DNA of 64,000 nt from the NCBI GenBank assembly GCA_035997045.1, contig DASYIY010000057.1:18310-82309 (forward strand), written 5' to 3'. This document shows positions 1 through 9,069 of the stretch, piece after piece (position 1 is the stretch's first letter; each line of letters starts with the position of its first letter). The stretch comes from VRUE01 sp035997045 (lineage in GTDB: Bacteria > Actinomycetota > Thermoleophilia > Solirubrobacterales > 70-9). Position numbers and translations under genes: made by a program. The notes beneath the pieces are model-generated. The model made no database searches and was not told the origin of the DNA. It saw only the letters and a program-made list of their open reading frames with translations.

Positions 1-404
1 TGGAGCAGGTCGCCCGCGGGTTCGTGGGCCAGATCGTGCCGTGGTGCCAGCAGGATCCGGCCGTCGTCGGCATGGATACAGGCCCGGCGCTCCCCCCAGG
101 GCGGGTCGAAGGGCCGGGTCGGGTGGACGCTGCCACCGATCCGCAGATCCCCAAGCGGAGGGCCGCCGGGTCGCAGGTAGAAGCCCCCGACGATCGCGTG
201 TTCGGCGCTGTTCTCGACACACCAGCGCAGCACCGTGGAGCAGGGCTCAATCGCGATCACCCGGATCTCGAAGTGGGCTCGCTCGAAGCGCGCCACCTGA
301 ACGGTTGTCGCGGCGCCGTCGGAGAGGGTGAGCCTGACGCTCTCGAGCGCGGGTCGAGAAACGAGGACAGAAGGCCGGCGACTGGGGTGGGAGGGTTCAC
401 GCAT
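1..404 (-). CDS. Phosphodiester glycosidase-like protein (N-terminal part, runs off left edge)
   Basis: An open minus-strand frame of about 134 codons starts at the ATG at 404-402 and leaves the window at base 1 without a stop. After about 18 residues there is a beta-rich stretch, then HAIVGGFYLRPGG and later IHADDGRILLAP. The GGFY/GGFF loop followed by a short glycine-rich turn resembles the NAGPA/phosphodiester glycosidase (DUF2233) fold, in which an N-G-G-F segment lines the active site. No signal peptide is visible, so the protein may be cytoplasmic. No clear Shine-Dalgarno lies before the ATG. Because the catalytic C-terminal half is outside the window, the family call is tentative; an unrelated beta-rich hydrolase is possible. 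Confidence 0.55.
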   Translation of the reverse strand, partial: MREPSHPSRRPSVLVSRPALESVRLTLSDGAATTVQVARFERAHFEIRVIAIEPCSTVLRWCVENSAEHAIVGGFYLRPGGPPLGDLRIGGSVHPTRPFDPPWGERRACIHADDGRILLAPRHDLAHEPAGDLL

Positions 405-589
405 GGACGGGATGACTCGTGCGGAGACATGCAACAACACTTCCGGGACGTATTTGTTTCCAGTCCGAAAAGTTCGGCCCTTCCTACAAAAATGCGGTGA
501 AACGCAGACCGGGCGCACCGTCGCCGGCAAGGTCACGGCCGCTGCGAAGGGGGACCAAAGGCCCGCCCGAGGTCAGCGGCTAGCGTCGC

Positions 590-3500
590 CTACGGTTTCA
601 GCTCGGCGGCCTCGATCCGTTTGCCGGCGCCCTCCCAGACCGCGAGGGCGGAGCCGCCGGCGTCGATCGCAACCTGCGGCAGTCCGTCGTGGTTGTCCGC
701 GGTGGACGAGAGGGTCGTCGCCGGGCCCCAGGCCCCACCGGCGCTCCGGTACGCGGCTTTTACCTCGCTTTGACCGCTAGCCCAGACCACGACCGCGTCA
801 CCGGCGTCGTCGATGGCGACCTCGGGGACCTCCGCGCCGCCCGCCTGGCCGTCGAGGCCGACCGGCGCGCTCCAGGGGGACCCGGAGTCTTTGCTCGCCG
901 CCTCCAGCTTCAGATTCTGCAGCCAAACCGCGACGCTTTCGCGGCTGGAGTTGGTCGCGACGTCTGGCTCGCGGGCCGAAACCCCGTACTGGTTGGCCGC
1001 GAGGGTCGTGGCGCTCCAGCCTCCGCCGAACACGCTCTCCGCCACGCCGATGCTGCTTTCGGAACCGCCGTCAAGCTGGAGCAGCGACCACACCCCAACC
1101 CCGTAACCCGCTTCGTTCATCGCCAGCCGCGGCTCGTAGAGCTCCTTGCTCGGGGGTTCGTCGCAGCCGCTCTCCTTCGCGGCTGCCAGCGTGACTGCCG
1201 AAGACCACCCCGATCCTGCCGGCCTGCTCGCGCTTATCATCGAGACGCAGGTAGGGCCATCGAGTCCAGGCCAGATCGCGGTCACATCTCCCCCTTCATC
1301 GGCTGCGATCGCCGGCCTCCAGAAGTCGCTGAACACTTCCGAGGAACCCGGCAGCACTGACGGGGAGCCCCAGGCGCCGCCGGGTGTGCTGGTGGCGGCT
1401 TCGACCTCGGTCACCCCGGGACTTTCGCCGCCGAGGGTCTTCGACGACATGTACCAGACGACGGCGGCACTGCCGTTCCCACCCATCGCGACCGCCGGCT
1501 CGTAGCGGTCCAGCGCTTCATACGGATCGCTGCTGTAGTGCGGCGGGGCGAGCGTGACGGGATTCCCCAGGGAGCCGGCGACGCACTGGATGCTTCGCAC
1601 CCCCGAGTAGCCTTCCCCTCCGAAGCTCGAAGCGTATTCCCAGGCGGCCGTCCAGTCCCCGGCCTTGTCCATTGCCACTTGGGGCGCGTTCCCGTCACCG
1701 TTCAGCAGCGATCCCAATTGGAGCACCGACCAGGGACCGTCTGCCGACCTCGTGGCGGCCCGGACGCCAAGGCCGTTCCAGGCGATGACGGCGTCGCCGC
1801 TGGCGTCCTCCGCGAGCTGCGGCTGCTGGGCGACTTCGAATGTGGGGGACACGTCGAACGGCGCCGACCAGGCCGGGCTCGCGCTCGCCGCGCCGTTCAC
1901 CTCGCCCTGCAAGAGGGCCCTCGACGCTTCGCCTTCGCCTTCCGCTGCTTCGGCGGGAAGGCATTGGTCGTGGCCTTCCCTTTCGACTTCGAGCAGAGCG
2001 GTCCCCGTCGCAGTTCCGGTTTCGGCGGTGACCGTATGCGAGCCGAAGCTGTATGCGGTGCACGACCCCGCTGCCTGGTCGCAGCTGCCACTGGGCGCGA
2101 TCGACAGCTTTGCCTCCGTCGGGCCGTTGCCGATCGGCACCGGCCGCAGCGCTTTGCCTCCGGCCGACGCTTCGGTCACCGCGTACGCCTGCGAGCCACC
2201 GGAGGAAACCGTGGCGGTTGCAGGGGCGAGGCGGAGTTCGTTCGGCAGGACCTTGACTTCGGCGACGTCGCCGATGCTGCCGAGCTGCACCGTGACCGCG
2301 TGCGGCCCCGGCACCTGGGCGACGCAGGTTCTGGTGAGGTCGTCGCATTTCCCCTCCGGCGCGATGCTGAGGTGGGCGTTGCCGCCGAGGGAGCCGATCT
2401 CGACCGGGAGCCGGTTGCCGAAGAAGTCCTTCCCGACGATGCTGAATGGCGCGGTGGGTTCGTCGATCCCCGCTTTCGATGCGCTCGGGCTCAGCTTCAG
2501 CGAATGCAGTCGCCCGGGCTTGACGGTCAGTTCGCCGGAGGCGGGGAGGTCGCCGAACCTCGCCAGGACGGGATCGGTCCCGACGGCTTCGCCGAAGCAT
2601 TCCCAGTCCGGGTATCCCCTGCTGCATTCCCCGTTTCCGATCTGCATCGAATCCGGCGGCACAGCGGCGATCTCGCGCCCCTTGGCGTTGAAAGCAAGCA
2701 GGTTGTAGAGCTGTACTTCTCCCGCCATCCTGCTCATCTTCGCGGGCACCAGCCGCACCTGCTCGGCGTAGCAGTGAACCGCGGCGGCGTAGGCCACCGC
2801 GTAGGCGTACTTGCCCAAGCTCGCCCCCTGCGAGTAGAGGGGGATCAGGTCCCCGATCGCATCCGCGGTGGGCGACGTGTGCGCCCAACCCGTCTGCTTC
2901 GCCACTTTGAGCGCGATCTCCGGCGGGCCGGTCCCGTCGGTCAGCCTGCCGAGCAGGTAGTCGGTCAGCGCCTTGCCCACCCCTGCGGAGAGGTAGATCC
3001 CGGCTTGTGCCTCGGCGATCGAGCAGCGGCTGTCGGCGTCGCTGCCGGGCCCCGCCGAGGCCGAGGCCCGGCTGTGCGGGGTCGCGCCCGGTGCGGCGAG
3101 AAGCGACGACAGGGCCAGCGGCGGCCAGGAGCGGAGGTACCCCACGGCGCCTGGAGAGCTCAGCAGCTTCCGCATGGAGGCGGCGAGCGACTCGCCGTGG
3201 ACACCCAGGGCCCGATCGGTGAAGGCGGCTTCTATCCGGGCGAAGAGGCTTTCCTGAGCGCCGGCGGGCGGCGGATCGTCGGTCGGGCCGGCGGTCCGCT
3301 TGGCAAGAGCGGCGATCGCGCGGCGCAGCTGCGTCGGGTGCCGCTTCAGTCGTTCCCCCTGCGCCTGCAGCCGCCCAATCGCCCGGTTGTGGGCGATCGC
3401 TTCGATCCCCTGTTTCAGCGCCCTGGCCTGAGCCCGCGTCGGGCGCCTGTGGGAGGCGAGGGACCGGAACGCGGCGCGGACGTCGGGGGCGAGCAGGGTG

Positions 3501-3826
3501 AGGGTGAGGCGGGAAAGGCTCTTGTCGAACGGCGAGAGGGCCGGGCCCTTGCCGGACAGCTGGAAGCGCGCGAGTTCGGCCGCGGATCCGAGTCCGGAGG
3601 CGGAGCCGAGCTCGGCCTGGAGCGCCTTCGCCCCCGGCGAGCGCGCCAGCGCCGACGCCTGCGCCCCGATGCCCTGCGGCGACGCCGCGGCCGGCGACGG
3701 CAGCAGGACGCAGAGGAAGAGGGCGAGGCCGGCTGCGACGCCGCTGCGGGAGCGGGCCCGTCTGGCCGGATCGCGCCCGCGCCAGCACGCCAATAGAACG
3801 TCTTCCGACGGTTTTCGAGCGGGCAA
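590..3826 (-). CDS. Large secreted protein with C-terminal propeller-like repeats
   Basis: A protein of 1078 residues with a TTG start. A long Arg-rich n-region and a hydrophobic core around residues 28-47 ending in PAAAS form a signal peptide. Residues about 50-330 are alpha-helical and Arg/Ala-rich; residues about 400-620 hold two beta-rich segments resembling Ig-like domains, each ending in a Cys pair near a SIAP motif. From about residue 640 to the end there are repeated units of 55-70 residues with the pattern P-x-V-A-hydrophobic-D/N-x-x-G-x-A-V-x-V-W, as in sialidase-type or lectin-like propellers. No catalytic motif is recognised. It is likely exported and may bind a surface or polymer. 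The start is uncertain because no strong Shine-Dalgarno is visible; an inner TTG about 12 codons downstream would also give a signal peptide. Confidence 0.8.
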   Translation of the reverse strand: MPARKPSEDVLLACWRGRDPARRARSRSGVAAGLALFLCVLLPSPAAASPQGIGAQASALARSPGAKALQAELGSASGLGSAAELARFQLSGKGPALSPFDKSLSRLTLTLLAPDVRAAFRSLASHRRPTRAQARALKQGIEAIAHNRAIGRLQAQGERLKRHPTQLRRAIAALAKRTAGPTDDPPPAGAQESLFARIEAAFTDRALGVHGESLAASMRKLLSSPGAVGYLRSWPPLALSSLLAAPGATPHSRASASAGPGSDADSRCSIAEAQAGIYLSAGVGKALTDYLLGRLTDGTGPPEIALKVAKQTGWAHTSPTADAIGDLIPLYSQGASLGKYAYAVAYAAAVHCYAEQVRLVPAKMSRMAGEVQLYNLLAFNAKGREIAAVPPDSMQIGNGECSRGYPDWECFGEAVGTDPVLARFGDLPASGELTVKPGRLHSLKLSPSASKAGIDEPTAPFSIVGKDFFGNRLPVEIGSLGGNAHLSIAPEGKCDDLTRTCVAQVPGPHAVTVQLGSIGDVAEVKVLPNELRLAPATATVSSGGSQAYAVTEASAGGKALRPVPIGNGPTEAKLSIAPSGSCDQAAGSCTAYSFGSHTVTAETGTATGTALLEVEREGHDQCLPAEAAEGEGEASRALLQGEVNGAASASPAWSAPFDVSPTFEVAQQPQLAEDASGDAVIAWNGLGVRAATRSADGPWSVLQLGSLLNGDGNAPQVAMDKAGDWTAAWEYASSFGGEGYSGVRSIQCVAGSLGNPVTLAPPHYSSDPYEALDRYEPAVAMGGNGSAAVVWYMSSKTLGGESPGVTEVEAATSTPGGAWGSPSVLPGSSEVFSDFWRPAIAADEGGDVTAIWPGLDGPTCVSMISASRPAGSGWSSAVTLAAAKESGCDEPPSKELYEPRLAMNEAGYGVGVWSLLQLDGGSESSIGVAESVFGGGWSATTLAANQYGVSAREPDVATNSSRESVAVWLQNLKLEAASKDSGSPWSAPVGLDGQAGGAEVPEVAIDDAGDAVVVWASGQSEVKAAYRSAGGAWGPATTLSSTADNHDGLPQVAIDAGGSALAVWEGAGKRIEAAELKP

Positions 3827-3960
3827 AGCAGACCCCTGGGCTGACGAGCAGGAACAGCGGACAGCGGACCGGCCCCGCAGCAGCCGAGGCTGCCGGCAGA
3901 GCGTCGCCGCGAGCGAAGCCTATAGCGCCATCTCTCGGCATCGGGTTAGCATCTACGTCG

Positions 3961-5307
3961 GTGTCCTCGACTCCGGTTGTGCAAGAGCGGGTACGAGCGC
4001 TATCTGAGCGAGAGGCTGCGCGCTTCGCCGAGATGCGACCGCGGAGCGCCCGGCATTTGGAACAGGCGAGGTCGCGGATGCCGAGCGGCGTCCCGATGGC
4101 CTGGATGTCGAACCTCTACGACCACCCGCCGGTCGTGGTCGAGGGTGGCAGCGGTGGGACGTTCACCGATATAGACGGCAACGGCTATATCGACTTCAAT
4201 CTCGCGGACACGAGCATGTTCACGGGGTATGGGGTTCCGGCGATCACCCGAGCCGTCGCCGAGCGGGTCGAGGCGGGCCCGCAGTTCCTGCTGCCGACGG
4301 AAGACGCCCTCGAGGTCGCGACCGCGCTGGGGGATCGCTTCGGGTTGCCTGCATGGCAGTTCACCCTTTCGGCGACCCAGGCGAACACCGAGGCGATTCG
4401 CGTCGCTCGCGCGCTCACCGGGCGCGAGGCGATCCTGATGTTCGACGGCAAGTACCACGGTCACGCCGACGAGTTGCTCGGCGAGCTCGGCGAGGACGGT
4501 GTGCTGCCGGAGGGATTGGGCGTGCTCCGCGACGCGACCCGCCACGTTCGGGTTGTCCAGTACAACGATCTCGAGGCGATCGAGCGCGAGCTGGCGCGGG
4601 GCGATGTCGCCTGTGTTCTCGCCGAGGCGGCGATCACGAACGCGGGCGTGATCATGCCGGCCGAGGGTTTCCACGCCGGGCTCCGCCGGCTCGCTTCAGA
4701 CGCCGGGACCCTGCTGGTCGTGGACGAGACTCACACCCTGGCGGCCGGGCCGGGAGGACTCACGGCCCGATGGGGCCTCGAGCCCGACATGCTGGTGGTG
4801 GGCAAGTCGGTGTCGGGCGGTATCCCCCTCGGCGCTTACGGGATGAGCGCTCCGATCGCCGCCGAGTTGGACCGGCCGTCGGCCTCGTGGGGCGAGGGAG
4901 TCGCCACCGGCAGCACCCTCTCGGGCAACGCCCTCTCGCTCGCGGCCGCTCGGGTCACTCTTGGCGAGGTCCTGAGCGACGAGGCCTACGAGCACGCCGC
5001 TGCGCTTGGCGGGGCGCTCGCCGACGGCATCGAGGCCACCGCGGCCGCCAACGGCCTCGACTGGCGCGCGCACCGCCTCTTCAACAGGGCCGGCTACACG
5101 CACGGCCCCGACCTCCCGGCCAACGTTCTCGAGGCGCGCCGGACCTTCGACACCGCACTCTTCGAGGCCCAGCGCCTCTACATGGCCAACCGGGGTGTCT
5201 GGGAGGCGATCTACTCAGCGGGGCCGGCATGCGGCATCCAGACCAGCCGCGCGCAGGTCGACCGCTACCTCGAGCTGCTGGACGGCTTCCTGGGGGAGAT
5301 CGTTTAG
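3961..5307 (+). CDS. Class III PLP-dependent aminotransferase (glutamate-1-semialdehyde aminomutase-like)
   Basis: The product has 448 residues, the usual length for the family. The PLP-binding lysine sits in VVGKSVSGG (Lys282) and the Asp contacting the pyridine nitrogen in VVDETH (Asp255). The substrate-side motif SATQANTEAIRVARA matches the S-G-x-E-A-x-x-x-A-I-R-x-A-R signature of glutamate-1-semialdehyde 2,1-aminomutases. It is probably not the haem-pathway HemL: the N-terminus carries RSARHLEQARSRMPSGVPMAW (split here by a Met-Ala substitution), the mark of the HemL-like group acting on other amino acids, and no haem genes are nearby. The GTG start lies in a spacer shared with the divergent secreted-protein gene. 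The natural substrate cannot be inferred. Confidence 0.88.
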   Translation: MSSTPVVQERVRALSEREAARFAEMRPRSARHLEQARSRMPSGVPMAWMSNLYDHPPVVVEGGSGGTFTDIDGNGYIDFNLADTSMFTGYGVPAITRAVAERVEAGPQFLLPTEDALEVATALGDRFGLPAWQFTLSATQANTEAIRVARALTGREAILMFDGKYHGHADELLGELGEDGVLPEGLGVLRDATRHVRVVQYNDLEAIERELARGDVACVLAEAAITNAGVIMPAEGFHAGLRRLASDAGTLLVVDETHTLAAGPGGLTARWGLEPDMLVVGKSVSGGIPLGAYGMSAPIAAELDRPSASWGEGVATGSTLSGNALSLAAARVTLGEVLSDEAYEHAAALGGALADGIEATAAANGLDWRAHRLFNRAGYTHGPDLPANVLEARRTFDTALFEAQRLYMANRGVWEAIYSAGPACGIQTSRAQVDRYLELLDGFLGEIV

Positions 5308-5333
5308 GCGACCCAGCGGCCAGGGTAGGCCTT

Positions 5334-7418
5334 ATGATCCGCGGCCCGATGGCCCTTTCGCGTCGGCAGCGGGTAGCGGCGAACGCCGTGGAGTTGCTCT
5401 GGGCGGGCCTGCAGCGGCGGGAACGGTCCTGGGTCCCCGTGGGAGGCCTGGTCAGGATCGGCACCGAGCACCTCCTGGGGGAGAAGCTGCCGAGGACGGC
5501 GCGCGCCTTCGGCTCGCTTCGATTCGTCTCCGCCGGCCTGATCGACTGGGTCCTGCCCTCGTCGGTTGCGGCGAGGCTCGTGCAGCGCCGGCTGGCATCC
5601 GACCCGCAGCAAACCCTGACCGTGCTCGAGCGCCTGCACGCCGTCGTCAAGGCGACGCGCGCCCTGCACCTCACCGACTGGGAACTCAACCTGGCCTCGG
5701 CCGAATTGCGCTCGCTGACCCTGGATGGGACTTTGTCGGAGCTCTTTCGCAGGGCGAACTTCTCCCGCTCGACGCTGGTCGACGTTCGCTTCTTCGGCCT
5801 GCTGGCCGGTGCGAACTTCGACCGCTCCACCATGAGGGGTGTTTCCTTCATCGGCTCATCCCTTTACTGGGCGAGCTTCCGGGGAGCGAAGCTCGAGGAT
5901 GTCGTAATTGCCAATGGTCAGGCAATGGGGTGCAGGTTTGACGGCGCCGGCATCTCGCACTGCACCATTTCCGACATCGATCTTGACGGGAGCAGTTTTG
6001 TCCACACTCAACTTCGCGAGGTTCTCTTCGAACGGTGCGACCTCGAGGGCGTTGACGTCGAGGGCGCGACCTGGGAGAACGTCGACCTGATCGAATGCCG
6101 CAACGTGGATCCGGCGTTGGCCGATTTCGCCCGGGACAACGTGACCGCGGCCGGGAAAGACGGGGGCAGCGGCCTCTCTCCGCGGACGACGTTGGGTGCG
6201 ACCCCCCGCAGCCTGGCCGGCCCCGACGCGGCATCGGACGGCCCCGCCGGGGTGAAGGTGAGGTACGCACAGGCGCCGTCCGTGTTCCGCCCTCCGCTCG
6301 GTTACCGGCTCCAGACCCTGGCGCGGTCCCTTCACGTCTGGATTGCCCTCGGATCGGATTACAGAAGCACGCAGAAGAGGCTCGCGCGGGACCCGGACCC
6401 GGCATACCGGGCCGTCCTGCCGAGGAGCCGGCTGCTGGGCGCGCTCAGGATTCTGCTGGGAACGGAACGCCCTTCGGATGACCACCGGCTCTCGGCGATC
6501 GTATATCCGCTGCTGGCAAAGGCATTCCGGGAGCGCTATCCGGACCTGAAGGATGCCGCGCTCCCGGAGCTCGTCCTGGTCGACGGGACCTATCCCGTCG
6601 CCAATTTCGTCGACCTCGGTGAGCAGAAGTACATCGTGCTCAGCGCCGGCATGGAGGTGACGACGATTCGCCTTGCTCGCTACTGCATCGCCTGGGTGCT
6701 GCCTTCGGCGGTCAGCTACATGGACAGGTGGCCTTCGGGGGAGGAGCCGGAGGCGATACGCGGGGCGCTGGTGGAGGGCTTGAAGCAGTTTGCCGATTCG
6801 AAGGGAGATATCGGTGGGCTGGGAAGGATTCAGATCACCGGCTTGCGCGACCAGCAGGCGACGTACTTGACCATGACCTTCCTTGCTTTCGCCCTCGGTC
6901 ACGAGCTCGCGCATTTTCTCCAGGCGGAGGACAGCGGGGGCCTGGACGACTTTCCCTACGACCCGGAGACCCAGGCGGACGTGGTCGCCGCATGGGTGTT
7001 GAAGTCAGAGCACGAACTCGATGGCGACGCGATGGTGGGCGAGGAGATCGGCAAGATGACCGCGGATGAAGTGCGCGCCGCATTTCGCTCCATGGTCAGG
7101 TTCCGCAAGGATCTGCGCCTGCAACTACGGGACGTGCCGGATGGGGCTCTGGACCTGCGGGGCGAGGAGCTCGTTTCGGCTCTCAGTCGGTTCGCCGATT
7201 GCGATTGGCACGCGGCGGCGGTTACCGCGTTCATCCTCATCGTCGGGGGCTCCGGCGCCCATCACGGAGCGAAAGACCTCGACGCGCATATCTCGACCGT
7301 CATTCGCGGTGCCTTTGGCGACGACACCGCGGCCGCACTTATGAACGAGCTCGCCGCCGAGGGCTCCGTGCTGCAAATGCTGCGCAGCGTCTTCTGCGCC
7401 GAGCAGGCCGCGGCGTAG
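5334..7418 (+). CDS. Pentapeptide-repeat protein fused to a putative zinc metallopeptidase
   Basis: The ATG at 5334 is preceded by AGGGTAGG at good spacing, giving 694 residues; a second ATG lies five codons in. Residues 1-125 are helical. Residues about 135-265 form pentapeptide repeats (pattern A/C-D/N-L/F-X-X: FRRANFSRSTL, LAGANFDRS, WASFRGAKLEDV, DGSSFVHTQL, CDLEGVDVEGATW), expected to fold as a quadrilateral beta-helix. After a Pro/Gly-rich linker (about 265-305) the C-terminal half contains LGHELAHFLQ: His523-Glu524-x-x-His527, a thermolysin/gluzincin-type zinc site, followed by ETQAD (Glu545, Asp549), which could supply the third ligand. No signal peptide or membrane segment is seen, so it is probably cytoplasmic. 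Its target is unknown. The 20-bp gap to the convergent small gene and the combination of scaffold plus protease suggest a self-contained effector, but this is inference. Confidence 0.78.
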   Translation: MIRGPMALSRRQRVAANAVELLWAGLQRRERSWVPVGGLVRIGTEHLLGEKLPRTARAFGSLRFVSAGLIDWVLPSSVAARLVQRRLASDPQQTLTVLERLHAVVKATRALHLTDWELNLASAELRSLTLDGTLSELFRRANFSRSTLVDVRFFGLLAGANFDRSTMRGVSFIGSSLYWASFRGAKLEDVVIANGQAMGCRFDGAGISHCTISDIDLDGSSFVHTQLREVLFERCDLEGVDVEGATWENVDLIECRNVDPALADFARDNVTAAGKDGGSGLSPRTTLGATPRSLAGPDAASDGPAGVKVRYAQAPSVFRPPLGYRLQTLARSLHVWIALGSDYRSTQKRLARDPDPAYRAVLPRSRLLGALRILLGTERPSDDHRLSAIVYPLLAKAFRERYPDLKDAALPELVLVDGTYPVANFVDLGEQKYIVLSAGMEVTTIRLARYCIAWVLPSAVSYMDRWPSGEEPEAIRGALVEGLKQFADSKGDIGGLGRIQITGLRDQQATYLTMTFLAFALGHELAHFLQAEDSGGLDDFPYDPETQADVVAAWVLKSEHELDGDAMVGEEIGKMTADEVRAAFRSMVRFRKDLRLQLRDVPDGALDLRGEELVSALSRFADCDWHAAAVTAFILIVGGSGAHHGAKDLDAHISTVIRGAFGDDTAAALMNELAAEGSVLQMLRSVFCAEQAAA

Positions 7419-7438
7419 GCACTGGCTTCGTGCCCCGG

Positions 7439-7768
7439 CTACTCCTCTTTCTCGGCGCCGTTCTCGAGGTCGCGCTCGAGCGCCTTGGTCAGCAATTCGA
7501 CCTCCCGGCGGCTGTACCCCTCGAACACCTTGCGACCCTTCCAGATCACGCGTGCGTGCTTGAGGCGCTCGGCGCGGGTAATCAGCCACGTGCGCAGGAC
7601 TTGCACCGAGGCCGCGCTGACGAGGACTCCGAGCTGCAGGACCCGATCGCCATCCAAGCCCGAGGCGCGGCCGATCGCCCCAGTTCGAGGCAGGGTCCCC
7701 TCGTCGGGGAATTCGGCCTCCGCGCCATCCTCGTCGGGAAGCTCCAGGACCAGCTCGATCTCTTTCAT
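7439..7768 (-). CDS. Small EACC1-like hypothetical protein
   Basis: A protein of 109 residues, acidic at both ends. After an acidic N-terminus (residues 1-40) comes LGVLVSAASVQVLRTWLITR, then a positively charged patch, VIWKGRKVFEG, a helix EVELLTKALERDLEN and an acidic tail. The order helix with RTWL-x-x-R, beta strand, G-turn, helix ending LL-x-x-L matches the general plan of the effector-associated constant component (EACC1) family found next to effectors in actinobacterial conflict systems. That match is by eye only. It converges with the pentapeptide-peptidase gene with a 20-bp gap. If the family call is wrong it is simply an uncharacterised small cytoplasmic protein. Confidence 0.6.
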   Translation of the reverse strand: MKEIELVLELPDEDGAEAEFPDEGTLPRTGAIGRASGLDGDRVLQLGVLVSAASVQVLRTWLITRAERLKHARVIWKGRKVFEGYSRREVELLTKALERDLENGAEKEE

Positions 7769-7851
7769 CTGACTCCTTTGACTGGTCGGGTCGAATCGGC
7801 GCTGGGCAGCTTAGCCCGCCGCGACGGCAGGCTGCGACTCGTCGGTCTCAA

Positions 7852-8610
7852 TCACGAGTTCCGCTCCTCGCGGAACATCTTGAGTGCGTGTGCCCCGGCC
7901 GGATGCGCTCGCAGTTCGCGGACCGTTGCGGCCATCGCCGCCGGCAGCTCCTCGGGCTGGGGGAGCGGTACGCCGTACTCGGGCGGCATCAGCAGCGGCG
8001 CCGCCAGCGAGGCGAAGGTCAAGTCGGCGGCGCTGAAGCGCTCGCCGCAGAGGTAGGGACGTTCGTCGCTCAGCCGCCCGGCGATCTCGTCGAAGGTCGT
8101 GCGCACCTCGACCTCGGACCGCGCCGCGGTGGCCGGTGCTACGTTGAGGTAGCGGTCGATGATCCGCGCGGCCAGGGGATAGGCGAAGGGCAGCGCGCGG
8201 CGCTGCCAGGCCGGCACGCCCGTGCACCCATAGGCGATCGCGATGTCGCGACGCCCGCGCAGGCCGTAGTACATCCACCTGCGCCCCTCCGGCCCCAGGC
8301 AGGCGTCGAAGTCGGCTTGCAGGCCCCGAACCTCTGCCGCGGCGGCGGGGTCGCCGGGGAACAGGCCGCGGCCCGACGGCGCCTTTGCGCTTGCCTCCTC
8401 GACGATCTCTGCCGAGTCGGCAAAAACCCGGTCTCCCCAGACCAGCACGGGCGCGGTTTTCCTACCGCCCGCGCGAGCGACGGGGATCCAGTGCAGCACC
8501 TGGAGGTGGGCCCGCTCCCGGTAACTGACCCCCGCCCGGTCCAGCGCCCAGCGAGCCTTCTCACAGTAGTGACTGATCGGAATCGTGATCAGAACCGGGC
8601 TCTCGCTCAT
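7852..8610 (-). CDS. Glutathione S-transferase family protein
   Basis: The product has 252 residues. The N-terminal thioredoxin-like domain (about 1-80) begins with ITIPISHYCEKARW, where Cys16 is at the S/C-x-x-x-A position of omega/GstA-like GSTs; KTAPVLVWG gives the cis-Pro thiol-binding loop and ADSAEIVEEA the Ser for the gamma-glutamyl group. Residues about 90-245 form the helical C-terminal domain with FSAADLTFASLAAPLL, the N-capping box motif. It starts at ATG with no close partner gene. Actinobacteria mostly lack glutathione and use mycothiol, so the natural cosubstrate is uncertain; the fold assignment is firm, the substrate is not. Confidence 0.87.
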   Translation of the reverse strand: MSESPVLITIPISHYCEKARWALDRAGVSYRERAHLQVLHWIPVARAGGRKTAPVLVWGDRVFADSAEIVEEASAKAPSGRGLFPGDPAAAAEVRGLQADFDACLGPEGRRWMYYGLRGRRDIAIAYGCTGVPAWQRRALPFAYPLAARIIDRYLNVAPATAARSEVEVRTTFDEIAGRLSDERPYLCGERFSAADLTFASLAAPLLMPPEYGVPLPQPEELPAAMAATVRELRAHPAGAHALKMFREERNS

Positions 8611-8649
8611 TGCAACAGTGTGCCCGGCGGTGGCGCACGGCGTCGGTTG

Positions 8650-8985
8650 CTAGGCGGTCTGGACCGGCGTCTCGTCGCGCTTGCCCCACTCGATCCATGA
8701 GGCGTAGTAGAGGCGGACGTCGGGGTAGCCGAGCAGGTGGGTGAGGCCGAACCATGCCTGACTGGCGCGGCTATTGCTGAACTCGGGCTCGGCGCGGAGG
8801 ATCTGCGCGGGGCCGCCGATCGCGGCTTCGACCTCTGTCCTCGATGCCTGAATCTCTTTGTCTTCGGCAGCGAGCGAGTAGGTGTCGAGGGCCGGCGGGG
8901 GGCACCTCGGTGCTCCACCTTCGACCTTGGGCCTTCATCAGCCAGGGGTGGGTATCGATCCAATCCGGATCGACCAGAACCCCCG
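8650..8985 (-). pseudogene. Rhodanese/thiosulfate sulfurtransferase remnant
   Basis: The lower part (8650 to about 8895) is an open frame whose C-terminus, LTHLLGYPDVRLYYASWIEW, is the typical end of a sulfurtransferase second rhodanese domain. The active-site loop reads EFSNSRAS, where the catalytic Cys position holds Ser. A second piece with VLVDPDWIDTHPWL lies upstream in another frame. The frames switch at a run of six G at 8897-8902; removing one base there would join them. No start codon, no first rhodanese domain and no HIPGA motif are seen. This is an internally deleted, frameshifted, catalytically dead relic. It abuts another decayed gene (cupin) across a 35-bp tandem duplication. 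Confidence 0.7.
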
Positions 8986-8999
8986 GGGCTCCGGACGGC

Positions 9000-9069
9000 G
9001 CGCTCAAGGCTCCGTCCGCATCCGAAAGAGCCGCGCGCTCAAGGCTCCGTCCGCATCCGAAAGAGCCGC
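9000..9069. repeat. Perfect 35-bp tandem duplication
   Basis: Two identical copies of a 35-bp unit lie head to tail at 9000-9034 and 9035-9069 (starts GCGCTCAAGG, ends GAAAGAGCCGC). The unit carries the last codons and TGA of the neighbouring cupin remnant, so that each copy provides a stop in a different frame. As 35 is not a multiple of three the duplication changes the reading frame. Confidence 0.95.

Noticed and set aside
1538..3941. Very long open frames on both strands across the secreted-protein gene at 590-3826
   Set aside because: They are compositional shadows of high-GC coding; only the 1078-residue frame has a signal peptide and repeating protein pattern.
4353..5333. Continuous frame joining the aminotransferase region to the pentapeptide gene
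   Set aside because: It is out of frame with the aminotransferase and has Arg-rich shadow sequence; the real gene starts at 5334 with a ribosome site.
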